This document shows, in pieces, positions 37,917 through 45,985 of a DNA stretch of 64,000 bases; the stretch's first letter is position 1; each line of letters starts with the position of its first letter. The notes beneath the pieces were generated by a model that saw only the letters and a program-made list of their open reading frames with translations, was not told the DNA's origin and ran no database searches. The DNA is from Streptomyces kronopolitis (lineage in GTDB: Bacteria; Actinomycetota; Actinomycetes; Streptomycetales; Streptomycetaceae), in NCBI RefSeq assembly GCF_014646275.1, contig NZ_BMND01000004.1, positions 273,040-337,039 of the forward strand. Reading direction: 5' to 3'. The position numbers and the translations under genes were made by a program.

Positions 37917-38819
37917 ATGCGACTGAGCACCGTGATACTCCCCGTCCGCCGCTGGTCCCAGGCTGGACGGGAGGTGTGGCAGCGCGCCGAGGAACTGGGC
38001 TTCCACGCCGCGTACACCTACGACCACCTCTCGTGGCGCAGCTTCCGCGACCAGACCTGGTTCGGCGCCCTGCCGACGCTGACCGCGGCCGCGGCGGCCA
38101 CCTCCCGGCTGCGCCTGGGCACCCTCGTCACCTCGCCGAACTTCCGGCACCCGGTCACGCTCGCCAAGGAACTGATCTCCCTCGACGACATCAGCGACGG
38201 CCGGATCACCCTTGGCATCGGCGCCGGCGGCAACGGCTTCGACGCCACCGCGCTGGGCCAGGAGCCCTGGGAGCCGCGGGAACGGGCCGACCGCTTCGCC
38301 GAGTTCGTCGGTCTGCTGGACCGGATGCTGAGCCAGGACGTCGTCTCCTACCGGGGCGAGCACTACTCCGCGCACGAGGTGCGCAACATCCCCGGCTGTG
38401 TGCAGCGGCCCCGGCTGCCGTTCGCGGTGGCGGCCACCGGGCCGCGCGGGCTGAAGCTGGCCGCCCGGTACGGCCAGGCCTGGGTGACGACCGGCGATCC
38501 CAAGGTCGTCAACGCGGGCGGGACGCCCGACGAGTCGCGCGAGGCGATCCGCGGGCAGGTCGAACGGCTGGGGAAGGCCTGCGCCGACCAGGGCCGGGAC
38601 GCCGCCGAGCTGCAGAAGATCATGCTGACGGGCTTCACCCCGGACCGCCCGCTGGACTCCGTGGACGCCTTCGTCGACTTCGCCGGCCGCCATGCCGAGC
38701 TGGGCATCGACGAGCTGGTCCTCCACTGGCCGATCGCCGATTCGCTCTTCGAGGCCGACCCCGCGGTCTTCGAGCGCATCGTCACGGAGGCGCCGGCGCA
38801 GCTGGGCGCGGCCCGCTAG
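37917..38819 (+). CDS. LLM-class F420/flavin-dependent oxidoreductase
   Basis: The 300-residue TIM-barrel protein of the luciferase-like monooxygenase family shows GFHAAYTYDHLSW, LRLGTLVTSPNFRHPVTLAK, ISDGRITLGIGAGGNGFDA and PFAVAATGPRGLKLAARYG. The pattern fits F420-dependent members of actinobacteria, acting on an unknown small molecule. The start ATG lies 7 nt after TACGCT, a typical -10, with no ribosome site, so a leaderless transcript is likely; GTG 37911 is an alternative. A hairpin follows the stop at 38834-38863. Confidence 0.86.
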   Translation: MRLSTVILPVRRWSQAGREVWQRAEELGFHAAYTYDHLSWRSFRDQTWFGALPTLTAAAAATSRLRLGTLVTSPNFRHPVTLAKELISLDDISDGRITLGIGAGGNGFDATALGQEPWEPRERADRFAEFVGLLDRMLSQDVVSYRGEHYSAHEVRNIPGCVQRPRLPFAVAATGPRGLKLAARYGQAWVTTGDPKVVNAGGTPDESREAIRGQVERLGKACADQGRDAAELQKIMLTGFTPDRPLDSVDAFVDFAGRHAELGIDELVLHWPIADSLFEADPAVFERIVTEAPAQLGAAR

Positions 38820-38833
38820 ACGGGTTTCCCCGG

Positions 38834-38863
38834 GGACGGCCGGCCCTACGGGGCGGGCCGTCC
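38834..38863 (+). terminator. Hairpin after the LLM gene
   Basis: GGACGGCC (38834-38841) pairs with GGCCGTCC (38856-38863), with further imperfect pairing inside. It lies 15 bp after the stop codon and has no T-tract. Confidence 0.5.
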
Positions 38864-39023
38864 GACGCGCCCGGTGGTCTCCTGGCCCGAGCTTTACCCC
38901 GCATATAGCTGTGAAGAGGGAGAATCGGGACAGCGGCGCAGTGTGAGGTACGCGGCGCGCGGCGCCCGAGACGGCGCGCGAGCGGGTCGGCACACTGCGC
39001 GAAGTGCGGCGTGTGGAGGAGCC

Positions 39024-39923
39024 ATGGCACAGACCCGATTCGCCCCGGACCGCGGGCTGACCTCACGCATGGTCACGACGATGTTCTTCATCGGACTGCT
39101 GTACGTGGTCGTCGTCGGCGTGCTGGTGGTGCTGCTCAAGGGCGCGTGGGTGGTGGTCCTGCTGATCGCGGGCGGGCTGTTCGTCGCGCAGTTCTGGTTC
39201 AGCGACCGGATCGCTGCCTTCAGCATGGGGGCGCGCGAGGTCACCCCGGAGGAGGCGCCCGCGCTGCACGGCGCCGTCGACCGGCTGTGCGCGCTGGCCG
39301 ACATGCCCAAGCCCCGGGTCGCGATCGCCGAGTCGGATGTGCCGAACGCGTTCGCCACCGGCCGCAACCAGAAGAATTCGATGGTCTGCGCCACGACCGG
39401 GCTGCTCCGGCGGCTGGAGCCGGAGGAGCTGGAGGGCGTGCTGGCCCATGAGCTCTCGCACGTCGCCCACCGCGATGTCGCGGTGATGACCATCGCCTCG
39501 TTCCTCGGCGTGCTGGCCGGGATCATCACCCGCGCCGCCCTGTGGAGCGGCATCGGCCGCAACAACCGGGACCAGAACGCGGCCATCGCCGTGCTCATCG
39601 TCACCGGCGTCAGCGTGGTCGTCTACGCGATCAGCTTCCTGCTGACCCGGCTGCTGTCCCGTTACCGTGAGCTGTCCGCCGACCGGGCCGCCGCGCTGCT
39701 GACCGGCCGCCCGTCGGCGCTGGCCTCGGCGCTCACCAAGGTCACCGGCCAGATCGCGCGGATCCCGACCGAGGACCTGCGCAAGGACCAGGCGTTCAAC
39801 GCCTTCTACTTCGCCCCGGCGTTCAACAAGGAGAGCTTCAACCGGCTGCTGTCCTCGCACCCGACGCTGGAGCAACGGCTGGACCAGCTGGGCCGGATCG
39901 CGGCGGAGCTGGGACGGCCGTGA
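39024..39923 (+). CDS. htpX: Zinc metalloprotease HtpX
   Basis: The 299-residue M48B peptidase has two N-terminal spans (residues about 16-58), then the zinc site HELSH (His142, Glu143, His146) and ELSADRAAALLTGRPSALAS with the third ligand. Two more hydrophobic segments lie between these (FLGVLAGIITRAAL and VLIVTGVSVVVYAISFLLT). HtpX degrades damaged membrane proteins at the cytoplasmic face. TGGAGGA precedes the ATG. The PspAB gene follows after 40 bp, linking it to phage-shock-type membrane stress. Confidence 0.93.
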   Translation: MAQTRFAPDRGLTSRMVTTMFFIGLLYVVVVGVLVVLLKGAWVVVLLIAGGLFVAQFWFSDRIAAFSMGAREVTPEEAPALHGAVDRLCALADMPKPRVAIAESDVPNAFATGRNQKNSMVCATTGLLRRLEPEELEGVLAHELSHVAHRDVAVMTIASFLGVLAGIITRAALWSGIGRNNRDQNAAIAVLIVTGVSVVVYAISFLLTRLLSRYRELSADRAAALLTGRPSALASALTKVTGQIARIPTEDLRKDQAFNAFYFAPAFNKESFNRLLSSHPTLEQRLDQLGRIAAELGRP

Positions 39924-39963
39924 CACACGGTGCCGCCCGCAACGAGCAAGGAGTACCCCGCGC

Positions 39964-40527
39964 ATGGGATTTCTGGACGCCCTCCTGGGCCGCAGCAAGC
40001 CGGTACGCCCCGATCTCGACCAGCTCTTCGCCCTGCCGTCGGCCGCGGTGACGCTCCAGGCCGCGGCCGGGTTCGAGCCCACCGGCCTGGGGTCGGTGTG
40101 CTTCGCGAGCGTCGAGGGCGGCGCCTTCTCGCGCATCCAGGAGGACGCGCGGGCCCTGCTGGACGGCTCGGTGGAGTTCTCCCAGGACGCGTACGGCTAC
40201 TCGTGGCTGCTCGCACGGCACCCGGCGGAGGATGTCGCGGGCCTGGTCAATGACCTGCACGCGGTCAACACCTCGCTGGAGGAGTCGGGTTTCGGCCCAC
40301 AGCTGCTGTGTTCGCTCGTCGGCTTCCGCGACGAACGGCAGCGGCCGCTGGCGCTGGTCTACCTCTACAAGCGCGGCACGTTCTACCCCTTCGCCCCCAC
40401 GACGGACGCCGGCGAGAAGCGCGACAACCCGCTGGAACTCCAGGTGCGGGCGATGCTCGGGGACGACCTGACCATCGAGCAGGACCTGTCGCGGTGGTTC
40501 CCGGTGTGGGGCGCGCCGGGGCTCTGA
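39964..40527 (+). CDS. pspAB: PspA-associated protein PspAB
   Basis: The 187-residue protein begins MGFLDALLGRSKPVRPDLDQ, the signature of the actinobacterial PspAB family. These proteins are found with PspA or HtpX and are thought to act in membrane-stress response. It is soluble, with no spans. AAGGAG precedes the ATG. It is co-transcribed with htpX by spacing, and it converges on the PadR gene. Confidence 0.85.
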   Translation: MGFLDALLGRSKPVRPDLDQLFALPSAAVTLQAAAGFEPTGLGSVCFASVEGGAFSRIQEDARALLDGSVEFSQDAYGYSWLLARHPAEDVAGLVNDLHAVNTSLEESGFGPQLLCSLVGFRDERQRPLALVYLYKRGTFYPFAPTTDAGEKRDNPLELQVRAMLGDDLTIEQDLSRWFPVWGAPGL

Positions 40528-40631
40528 ACCGGGCACGGGGCTCGTGGCCGCGTGGGGCGGGGAGGCCGTGAAGCGGGGGTCTCTCGGCGTTGGTGGTCGT
40601 GCGGCCTCCGGTGAGGGGCGGCCGACGGGTG

Positions 40632-41249
40632 TCAGTCCCCCGCGGTCCGGCCTGCTCTTTCCTGGCCGCTCTCGTCCTGCGGCCGGCCCGGCTCGTGCCT
40701 GCGCCGCGCGAGTTCGCTCGCCCTTCTCGCCTTGGCGCCGGTGACCTCCTCGGCCGCCCACCGCGCCCACTCCTCCTGGAACGCCGACATCCGCAGGCCG
40801 TACTCCAGCGCGATCCGCCCGTGGACCGAGATCATGTCCTCGTCCCACTGGGCGGTCTCGTCGAGATGCTCGAGTTCGGCGTGGGCGCGCGCGGCGCGCT
40901 CGGCCTGATGCAGGAGGTAGGTCTGCGCCTCGAGCGGCGTGACGAGGCCGAGGAAGAAGATGCGCAGCAGGCCGTCATGGCGCGGATGGCCGGTGGGTTC
41001 GACCTCGACGAGCCAGTGGCGCAGCTCCGCCAGGCCGTCATCGGTGATCGCGTACTCCTTGCGGCCGCGGGGGCCGTGGGCCGCGACCTCGGCGAGACCG
41101 GCCGTCGTGAGCTTGGTCAGCTCGCCGTAGACCTGGCTCTGCGTGGCCGGCCAGACATTCGACAGTGAGGCGTTGAACAGCTTCATCAGGTCGTAGCCGC
41201 TCGCCGGGGAATCGGCCAGCAGTCCCAGCACGGCATGTTTCAGGCTCAT
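40632..41249 (-). CDS. PadR-family transcriptional regulator
   Basis: The 205-residue protein has the PadR winged helix at residues 1-85 (MSLKHAVLGLLADSPASGYD, ATQSQVYGELTKLTTAGLAE, GRKEYAITDDGLAELRHWL) and the Vir_act_alpha_C-type helical dimer domain behind it, ending in a basic Arg-rich tail. PadR proteins repress phenolic-acid detoxification or efflux genes and are released by ligand. It is divergent from the membrane protein/oxygenase pair. Two perfect 12-bp palindromes (41273 and 41302) in between are its probable operators, so it likely represses itself and the pair. Confidence 0.9.
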   Translation of the reverse strand: MSLKHAVLGLLADSPASGYDLMKLFNASLSNVWPATQSQVYGELTKLTTAGLAEVAAHGPRGRKEYAITDDGLAELRHWLVEVEPTGHPRHDGLLRIFFLGLVTPLEAQTYLLHQAERAARAHAELEHLDETAQWDEDMISVHGRIALEYGLRMSAFQEEWARWAAEEVTGAKARRASELARRRHEPGRPQDESGQERAGRTAGD

Positions 41250-41266
41250 GGTCCCGACTTTACCTT

Positions 41267-41313
41267 CCACTGTTGACATGTCAAAGGTGGAGCTTCTATG
41301 TTCGACATGTCGA
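41267..41313. promoter_or_regulatory. Two PadR operator palindromes
   Basis: TTGACATGTCAA (41273-41284) and TCGACATGTCGA (41302-41313) are perfect palindromes with a common ACATGT core, centres 29 bp apart. The first extends imperfectly to 24 bp (41267-41290) with CCAC/GTGG ends. They lie between the PadR start (41249) and the divergent operon. Confidence 0.75.
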
Positions 41314-41389
41314 GAGTGGAATGTGCCGCGCAGGGCGGCGACCGGCCGGCGCGCGGAGCGCCGGCGGGTGCGGGCGACGAGGGGGAACC

Positions 41390-41980
41390 ATGAACTATCT
41401 GCGGGGCTTCATTCCCTGGCTGGTCTTCGCGGGGGTGTCCTCGGCCGGTTGGCAGTGGGGTGCGCTCGCCGCTCTGGCGACGGCCGTGGTGCTGCTCCTC
41501 GCCGATCGCGCGGCCGGCCTCTCGCTCGAACACCGCCTGCTGGAGTACGGCACGATCGCGTTCTTCGCGGCCCTCGGGACACTGGCCTTCGCCCAGCCGG
41601 ACAGCGCGCTGAAGAGCTACGGCAGTGCCCTCTCGATGGGCTGGCTTGCGCTGATCGCCTGGGTGTCGATCGCCGTGCGGCGGCCCTTCACGCTGGGGTT
41701 CGCGCGACGGATGGCCCCGCCGGAGGTCTGGGACAGTCCGCTGTTCCGCCGCATCAACGTCGTGCTCACCGCCGCCTGGGCGTCGTCCTTCACGCTCACC
41801 GCGCTCGCCCAGGCCGCAGTCACCGCCCTCGGGTGGAGCGTGGCCGTCTCGATCGCCATCCAGCTCGCCGGATTCATCCTTCCCGTCCGCTTCACCGCCG
41901 CCTATCCGGAGCGGGCCCGAGCCCGCTTCCAGCGGGAGTCCGGTACGCGGACCGACATCCAGGGAGGCCTGACCTCATGA
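41390..41980 (+). CDS. Six-span hypothetical membrane protein
   Basis: The 196-residue protein has about six membrane spans and no recognised catalytic motif. Visible landmarks are a short N-terminal YLRGFIPWLVFAGVSSAGWQ, a central VSIAVRRPFTLGFARRMAPP cytoplasmic loop and an Arg-rich C-terminal tail. ATG 41390 follows GAGGGGG. Its stop overlaps the ATG of the oxygenase gene (ATGA). The tight coupling suggests it transports or supplies the oxygenase substrate, or holds it near the membrane; that is inference. Confidence 0.8.
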   Translation: MNYLRGFIPWLVFAGVSSAGWQWGALAALATAVVLLLADRAAGLSLEHRLLEYGTIAFFAALGTLAFAQPDSALKSYGSALSMGWLALIAWVSIAVRRPFTLGFARRMAPPEVWDSPLFRRINVVLTAAWASSFTLTALAQAAVTALGWSVAVSIAIQLAGFILPVRFTAAYPERARARFQRESGTRTDIQGGLTS

Positions 41981-43326
41981 CCACCACATCCCCGACCACC
42001 GCATCCGCATCCGACGCCCCGGCCCCGCACATGGCGGGCAACTTCGCCCCGGTGACGGACGAACTGACCGCCTACGACCTCCCGGTCACGGGCACGATCC
42101 CGCCCGAACTCACCGGCTGGTTCCTGCGCAACGGACCCAACCCGCGCGACGCCGCCACCCCGCACTGGTTCTTCGGCGACGGCATGGTCCACGGCCTGCG
42201 CCTGGAGGGCGGCCGGGCCGTCTCCTACCGCAACCGCTGGGTGCGTACCGCCACCCTCACCGAGGGCGCGCGGCCGGTGGACGCGCAGGGCCGCCGGAAT
42301 CTGGCGGCGGGCGTGGCCAACACCCATGTCGTCCGCCATGCCGGACGCACCCTCGCCCTGGTCGAGTCGTCGTTCCCGTACGAGATCGACTGCCGCCCCG
42401 GCCATGAGCTGGAGACCATCGGCGTCCATGACTTCGGGGGCCGGCTCACCACCGCCATGACCGCCCACCCCAAGACCTGCCCGGTCACCGGTGAGCTGCA
42501 CTTCTTCGGCTACGGCGGCCCCACCCCGCCCTATCTCACGTACCACCGTGCCGACGCTTCGGGGGAGTTGGTGCTCAGCCGGCCCATCGATGTCCCGGGG
42601 CCGACGATGATGCACGACTTCCACCTCACCGCGCGCCATGTCGTCTTCATGGACCTCCCGGTGGTCTTCGACCACAGCCGCCCCGGCATGCCGTACCGCT
42701 GGGACCCGGAGTACGGCGCCCGGCTCGGCGTGCTGCGCCGCGACGATCCCCGGGGCGCGGTCCGCTGGCTGTCCATCGACCCCTGTTACGTCTTCCACGC
42801 CCTGAACGCCCACGACGAGGGCGACCGGCGCATTGTGCTCCATGTGGCCCGCTATGCGGACTTCGGCGACGGGACCCCGGCGCACCTGTGGCGCTGGACG
42901 ATCGATCTCGACACCGGCACCGTCGCCGAGGAGCAACTCGACGACTGCTTCTGCGAGTTCCCCAGGGTGGACGACCGGCTCGCCGGCCAACCGGCCCGCT
43001 TCGGACATGCCACCACCGCCGAGCTGCCGGGCACCGGTCCGATACCCGGCGCCCTGCTCCGCTACGACCTGGAGAAGGGCGGGGTCGTCCGGCACGACTT
43101 CGGTCCCGGGCGCACCCCGGGCGAGGCGGTCTTCGCCCCGGCCGACGACCGTCCGGGAGGGCCCGGCTGGCTGCTGACCTATGTCTACGACGCCTCCACC
43201 GATGCCAGCGATCTCGTCGTACTCGACACGGAGGACATATCCGCCGACCCGGTCGCCACGGTCCATCTCCCCCAGCGGGTGCCCTACGGATTCCATGGCA
43301 ACTGGCTTCCGGATCCGGCTAGTTGA
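41977..43326 (+). CDS. Carotenoid-cleavage / lignostilbene dioxygenase family enzyme
   Basis: The 449-residue retinal-pigment-epithelium-type oxygenase is a seven-bladed propeller with non-haem Fe(II) held by four His. All four are present: His164 in TAHPKTCP, His213 in MMHDFHLTARH, His274 in FHALNA and His440 in YGFHGNW. The N-terminal GWFLRNGPNPRD is the family signature. Members split C=C bonds in carotenoids, stilbenes or isoeugenol-like phenolics. Control by a PadR protein, whose kin sense phenolic acids, makes a phenylpropanoid or stilbene substrate more likely than a carotenoid here. GGGAGG precedes the ATG. Confidence 0.9.
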   Translation: MTTTSPTTASASDAPAPHMAGNFAPVTDELTAYDLPVTGTIPPELTGWFLRNGPNPRDAATPHWFFGDGMVHGLRLEGGRAVSYRNRWVRTATLTEGARPVDAQGRRNLAAGVANTHVVRHAGRTLALVESSFPYEIDCRPGHELETIGVHDFGGRLTTAMTAHPKTCPVTGELHFFGYGGPTPPYLTYHRADASGELVLSRPIDVPGPTMMHDFHLTARHVVFMDLPVVFDHSRPGMPYRWDPEYGARLGVLRRDDPRGAVRWLSIDPCYVFHALNAHDEGDRRIVLHVARYADFGDGTPAHLWRWTIDLDTGTVAEEQLDDCFCEFPRVDDRLAGQPARFGHATTAELPGTGPIPGALLRYDLEKGGVVRHDFGPGRTPGEAVFAPADDRPGGPGWLLTYVYDASTDASDLVVLDTEDISADPVATVHLPQRVPYGFHGNWLPDPAS

Positions 43327-43512
43327 TGCTGACGGCACGGAAGGGCGCGGTAGGGGCCGCGCTCGGCTGAACCTTGACAACTCAAGAGGGATGCGAGGGG
43401 TGGGGCGGGGCCTGAGCCCGGCCGGGGCCGGTGGCCTGGAGCCTGTGGCTCGGGCGTGGGCTGCGGGCTCCGAGTGGGACTGGCCGGTGGCCGGGGGCTG
43501 ACGAGCGCAGGG

Positions 43513-44718
43513 TCAGGGCCCGGCCGGGCGGCCCCGGTCGCTCTCCTCGGGGGCCGGGCTGTCGTCCTGGTGGGCGGTGGTCCGGGCCGGTGTGCCCGCC
43601 GGTGCGGGGCCGCTTCCACCTGCCGCCAGGGCGTCCATCGTGCGGGCGTGCACCTCCCGCTCTGCGGCGGCGGCGAGGAAGGCCGCCGTGTGCTCCGGGC
43701 CCACCAGCGCCCGTACAGCCCGCACGGTGTTGGCGGGGAGCGTCACCGTCTCGAACGCTGCCGTCGGGTCGGTGGCGGGACGGGGTGCCGAGACCGGCTG
43801 CACGGCTCCCGGAAGCGCGGCGGGGGTACGTGGCCTGGGGACACCCACGGGGCCGCCGGCCGCCCCTTCTGCTGGTCCAGCGGCCGGCCCGACCGCCGGC
43901 CCGGCTGCCGCCCTTGCCTCTCCTCGGGGCGTTCCCGCTACCGTCCCGTGCGGACCGGGTGCCTTCGTGGGGCGGGCATCGCTGAGGTGGTGGCGCAGGT
44001 ACTGGGTGGCCAGGGTGCGCATGGCGCGGGCGAGTTCGGCGTCGACGGTCTGCTGGGCCAGGGGGCGCAGCCGGCGCACCAGAGTGGCGGCCTCCGCCGC
44101 CTCGGCCCCGGTCGGCGGGTGGTCCAGGTACGGCTGGAAGATGTGCTCGGTGGTGAAGTCCAGGAACCGTGCGGCGATCTGCTCGATCTGGCCGCGCACT
44201 TCCCGCAGATGGCGCGAGATCGCCAGGAGCGGGACACCTGCCGCATGCAGATCGGCGGCGACGGCGAGTTCCTGCGGGCTGGGTACGAGGAAGGCGTCGT
44301 CCCGGCCGGGGACCCGCTCCAGGACGCCCAGTTCGACGGCCTCAGCGATCGCCGTCTCGTCCGAGGCGCCTCCGAAGGCGGCACTCAGTTCGGCGCGGGA
44401 GAGGCGGGCGGGCTCCTCGTCGGTCCACGGCCCGTCGATCTCGGTGACCAGGCCCAGGACCCCGCCGAGGTCGAGGCCCGCGTCCCAGGCCTGGAGGAGT
44501 TCCTTGATGCTGGCCAGGGTGTAGCCGCGGTCGAGGAGACCGGCGATCTGGCGCAGCCGCGCCAGGTGGGCGTCGCCGTAGACATTGGCCCGGCCGCGGC
44601 GTTCGGGGCGGGGGAGCAGCCCGCGGTCCTGGTACGCACGGATCGTGCGGACGGTGGCACCGCTGAGGTGTGCCAGGTCCTCGATGCGGTATTCGGCGGG
44701 CTGCGGCTGCTCGGTCAT
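43513..44718 (-). CDS. MerR-family transcriptional regulator with long C-terminal extension
   Basis: The 401-residue protein has its MerR HTH at residues about 10-80 (YRIEDLAHLSGATVRTIRAY, QDRGLLPRPERRGRANVY, LARLRQIAGLLDRGYTLASI). A helical domain follows to about residue 265 and has no metal-binding cysteine pattern, so a metal role is unlikely. Residues 270-330 are Pro/Ala-rich linker, and the final section has VRALVGPEHTAAFLAAAAER. AGGAG lies before the ATG. The nearest possible target is the leftward diiron gene at 44748, 29 bp upstream on the same strand, which may be co-transcribed. Confidence 0.85.
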   Translation of the reverse strand: MTEQPQPAEYRIEDLAHLSGATVRTIRAYQDRGLLPRPERRGRANVYGDAHLARLRQIAGLLDRGYTLASIKELLQAWDAGLDLGGVLGLVTEIDGPWTDEEPARLSRAELSAAFGGASDETAIAEAVELGVLERVPGRDDAFLVPSPQELAVAADLHAAGVPLLAISRHLREVRGQIEQIAARFLDFTTEHIFQPYLDHPPTGAEAAEAATLVRRLRPLAQQTVDAELARAMRTLATQYLRHHLSDARPTKAPGPHGTVAGTPRGEARAAAGPAVGPAAGPAEGAAGGPVGVPRPRTPAALPGAVQPVSAPRPATDPTAAFETVTLPANTVRAVRALVGPEHTAAFLAAAAEREVHARTMDALAAGGSGPAPAGTPARTTAHQDDSPAPEESDRGRPAGP

Positions 44719-44747
44719 GCGGTTGCTCCTCACACCATGGCCGCGCG

Positions 44748-45689
44748 TCACGGGAGAGCCGCTCGGCCCACCGCACTCGCCGCGGCGCGTGCCGCCGGGG
44801 AGGAGGCCAGATAGGCGACGGCCGTGCGCAGCGACCCTTCCTGCGAGGGATGGTACGACCGCCGCAGATACCGCGGTATCGCCGCTCCCAGCTCACCCCA
44901 GGTGGGCAGCAGCCCCTTGCGGACGGCACGGCGGTGCGCGCGCAGCGAGTAGCGGGAGGGGGCGGCCAGTTGCGGGTCGTGCCGCAGGAGGTAGGCGGCG
45001 CCCCAGCCCCAGAGGTAGAGCAGCACAGGGGCGGTCATGGCCATCCCCAGGACGCGGCGGAGATAGCGGGCGGGATCCTCGCCACCGGTGTGCTGGTACA
45101 TGTCGAAGGCGACCGCGCGGTGCTCGACCTCCTCCGCGCCGTGCCAGCGCAGCAGATCGAGCATGACCGGGTCGGGCCCGGCGCGGTCGAGGCCCTCGGC
45201 GCTCAGCACCCAGTCGCCGAGCACCGCCGTGAACTGCTCGATGGCGGCGATCACGGAGAGCCGGAAGCGCAGCCACTCCCGGTCGGTGAGCGGGAGGCCG
45301 AAGGGTGGCTTCTCACCCAGGAGGCGGGCGAAGAGGGAATCGACGTGCCGGGTGTAGGGGGCGGTGTCCAGGCCTTGGTGGGCCAAGTGGTCGAGCACGG
45401 TGGAGTGCTGGACGCTGTGGGTGGCCTCCTGACCCATGAAGCCCTTGACGTCCGCGCGGAGTTGGTCGTCCCGGACCAGCGGCAGGGCTTCCTTGAAGAC
45501 CTTGACGAACCACCGTTCGCCCGCCGGTAGCAGCAGGTGCAGCACATTGATGACGTGGGTGGCGGTGGGCTCGTCCGGTATCCACACCAGCGGTGTGGCC
45601 CGCCAGTCGAACGAGACCCGCCGCGGCGCGATGGGGTGGGGCTCCTGGACGTGCGACTGGACGTGCGACGGGAGGTCCGGGGTGGTCAT
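44748..45689 (-). CDS. PF10118 'metal-dependent hydrolase', ferritin-like diiron fold
   Basis: This is a 313-residue protein of the PF10118 group. Despite the name it carries ferritin-like metal motifs: GQEATHSVQH near residue 95 and GAEEVEHRAVAFD near 200, giving E-x2-H pairs for a di-iron site. The central helix run FRLSVIAAIEQFTAVLGDW resembles diiron oxygenase bundles. It may oxidise or hydrolyse a lipid-like substrate. It precedes the MerR gene and follows the EphD-like gene on the same strand. GGAG lies before the ATG. Confidence 0.82.
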   Translation of the reverse strand: MTTPDLPSHVQSHVQEPHPIAPRRVSFDWRATPLVWIPDEPTATHVINVLHLLLPAGERWFVKVFKEALPLVRDDQLRADVKGFMGQEATHSVQHSTVLDHLAHQGLDTAPYTRHVDSLFARLLGEKPPFGLPLTDREWLRFRLSVIAAIEQFTAVLGDWVLSAEGLDRAGPDPVMLDLLRWHGAEEVEHRAVAFDMYQHTGGEDPARYLRRVLGMAMTAPVLLYLWGWGAAYLLRHDPQLAAPSRYSLRAHRRAVRKGLLPTWGELGAAIPRYLRRSYHPSQEGSLRTAVAYLASSPAARAAASAVGRAALP

Positions 45690-45985
45690 GCTGCGTGCTC
45701 CTGGGGTGGTTGGTTCTCCTGTCCGCCGGCGGGGGCATCTGGTCCGGTGCCGGTCGGCCGCTGCTCCGGTCGGCAGCTGCTCAGGCCGAGGCCGACTGCT
45801 GCTCCGGCCGGCCCGGCCAGTTCCGTAGTCGGTGGGGCCGTACTCGGGCCGCGCAGGGTCTGCGGCACTGCGCACGTGGCCGGGCCTCGCGTGTGGCCGG
45901 CGGCGAGCACTCGCCGTGTGGTGGGCACCCGCCTGCACCGGCACCCGATACCTGATACCCGGGTCGCCCCGGTACAGCCCCGGCC

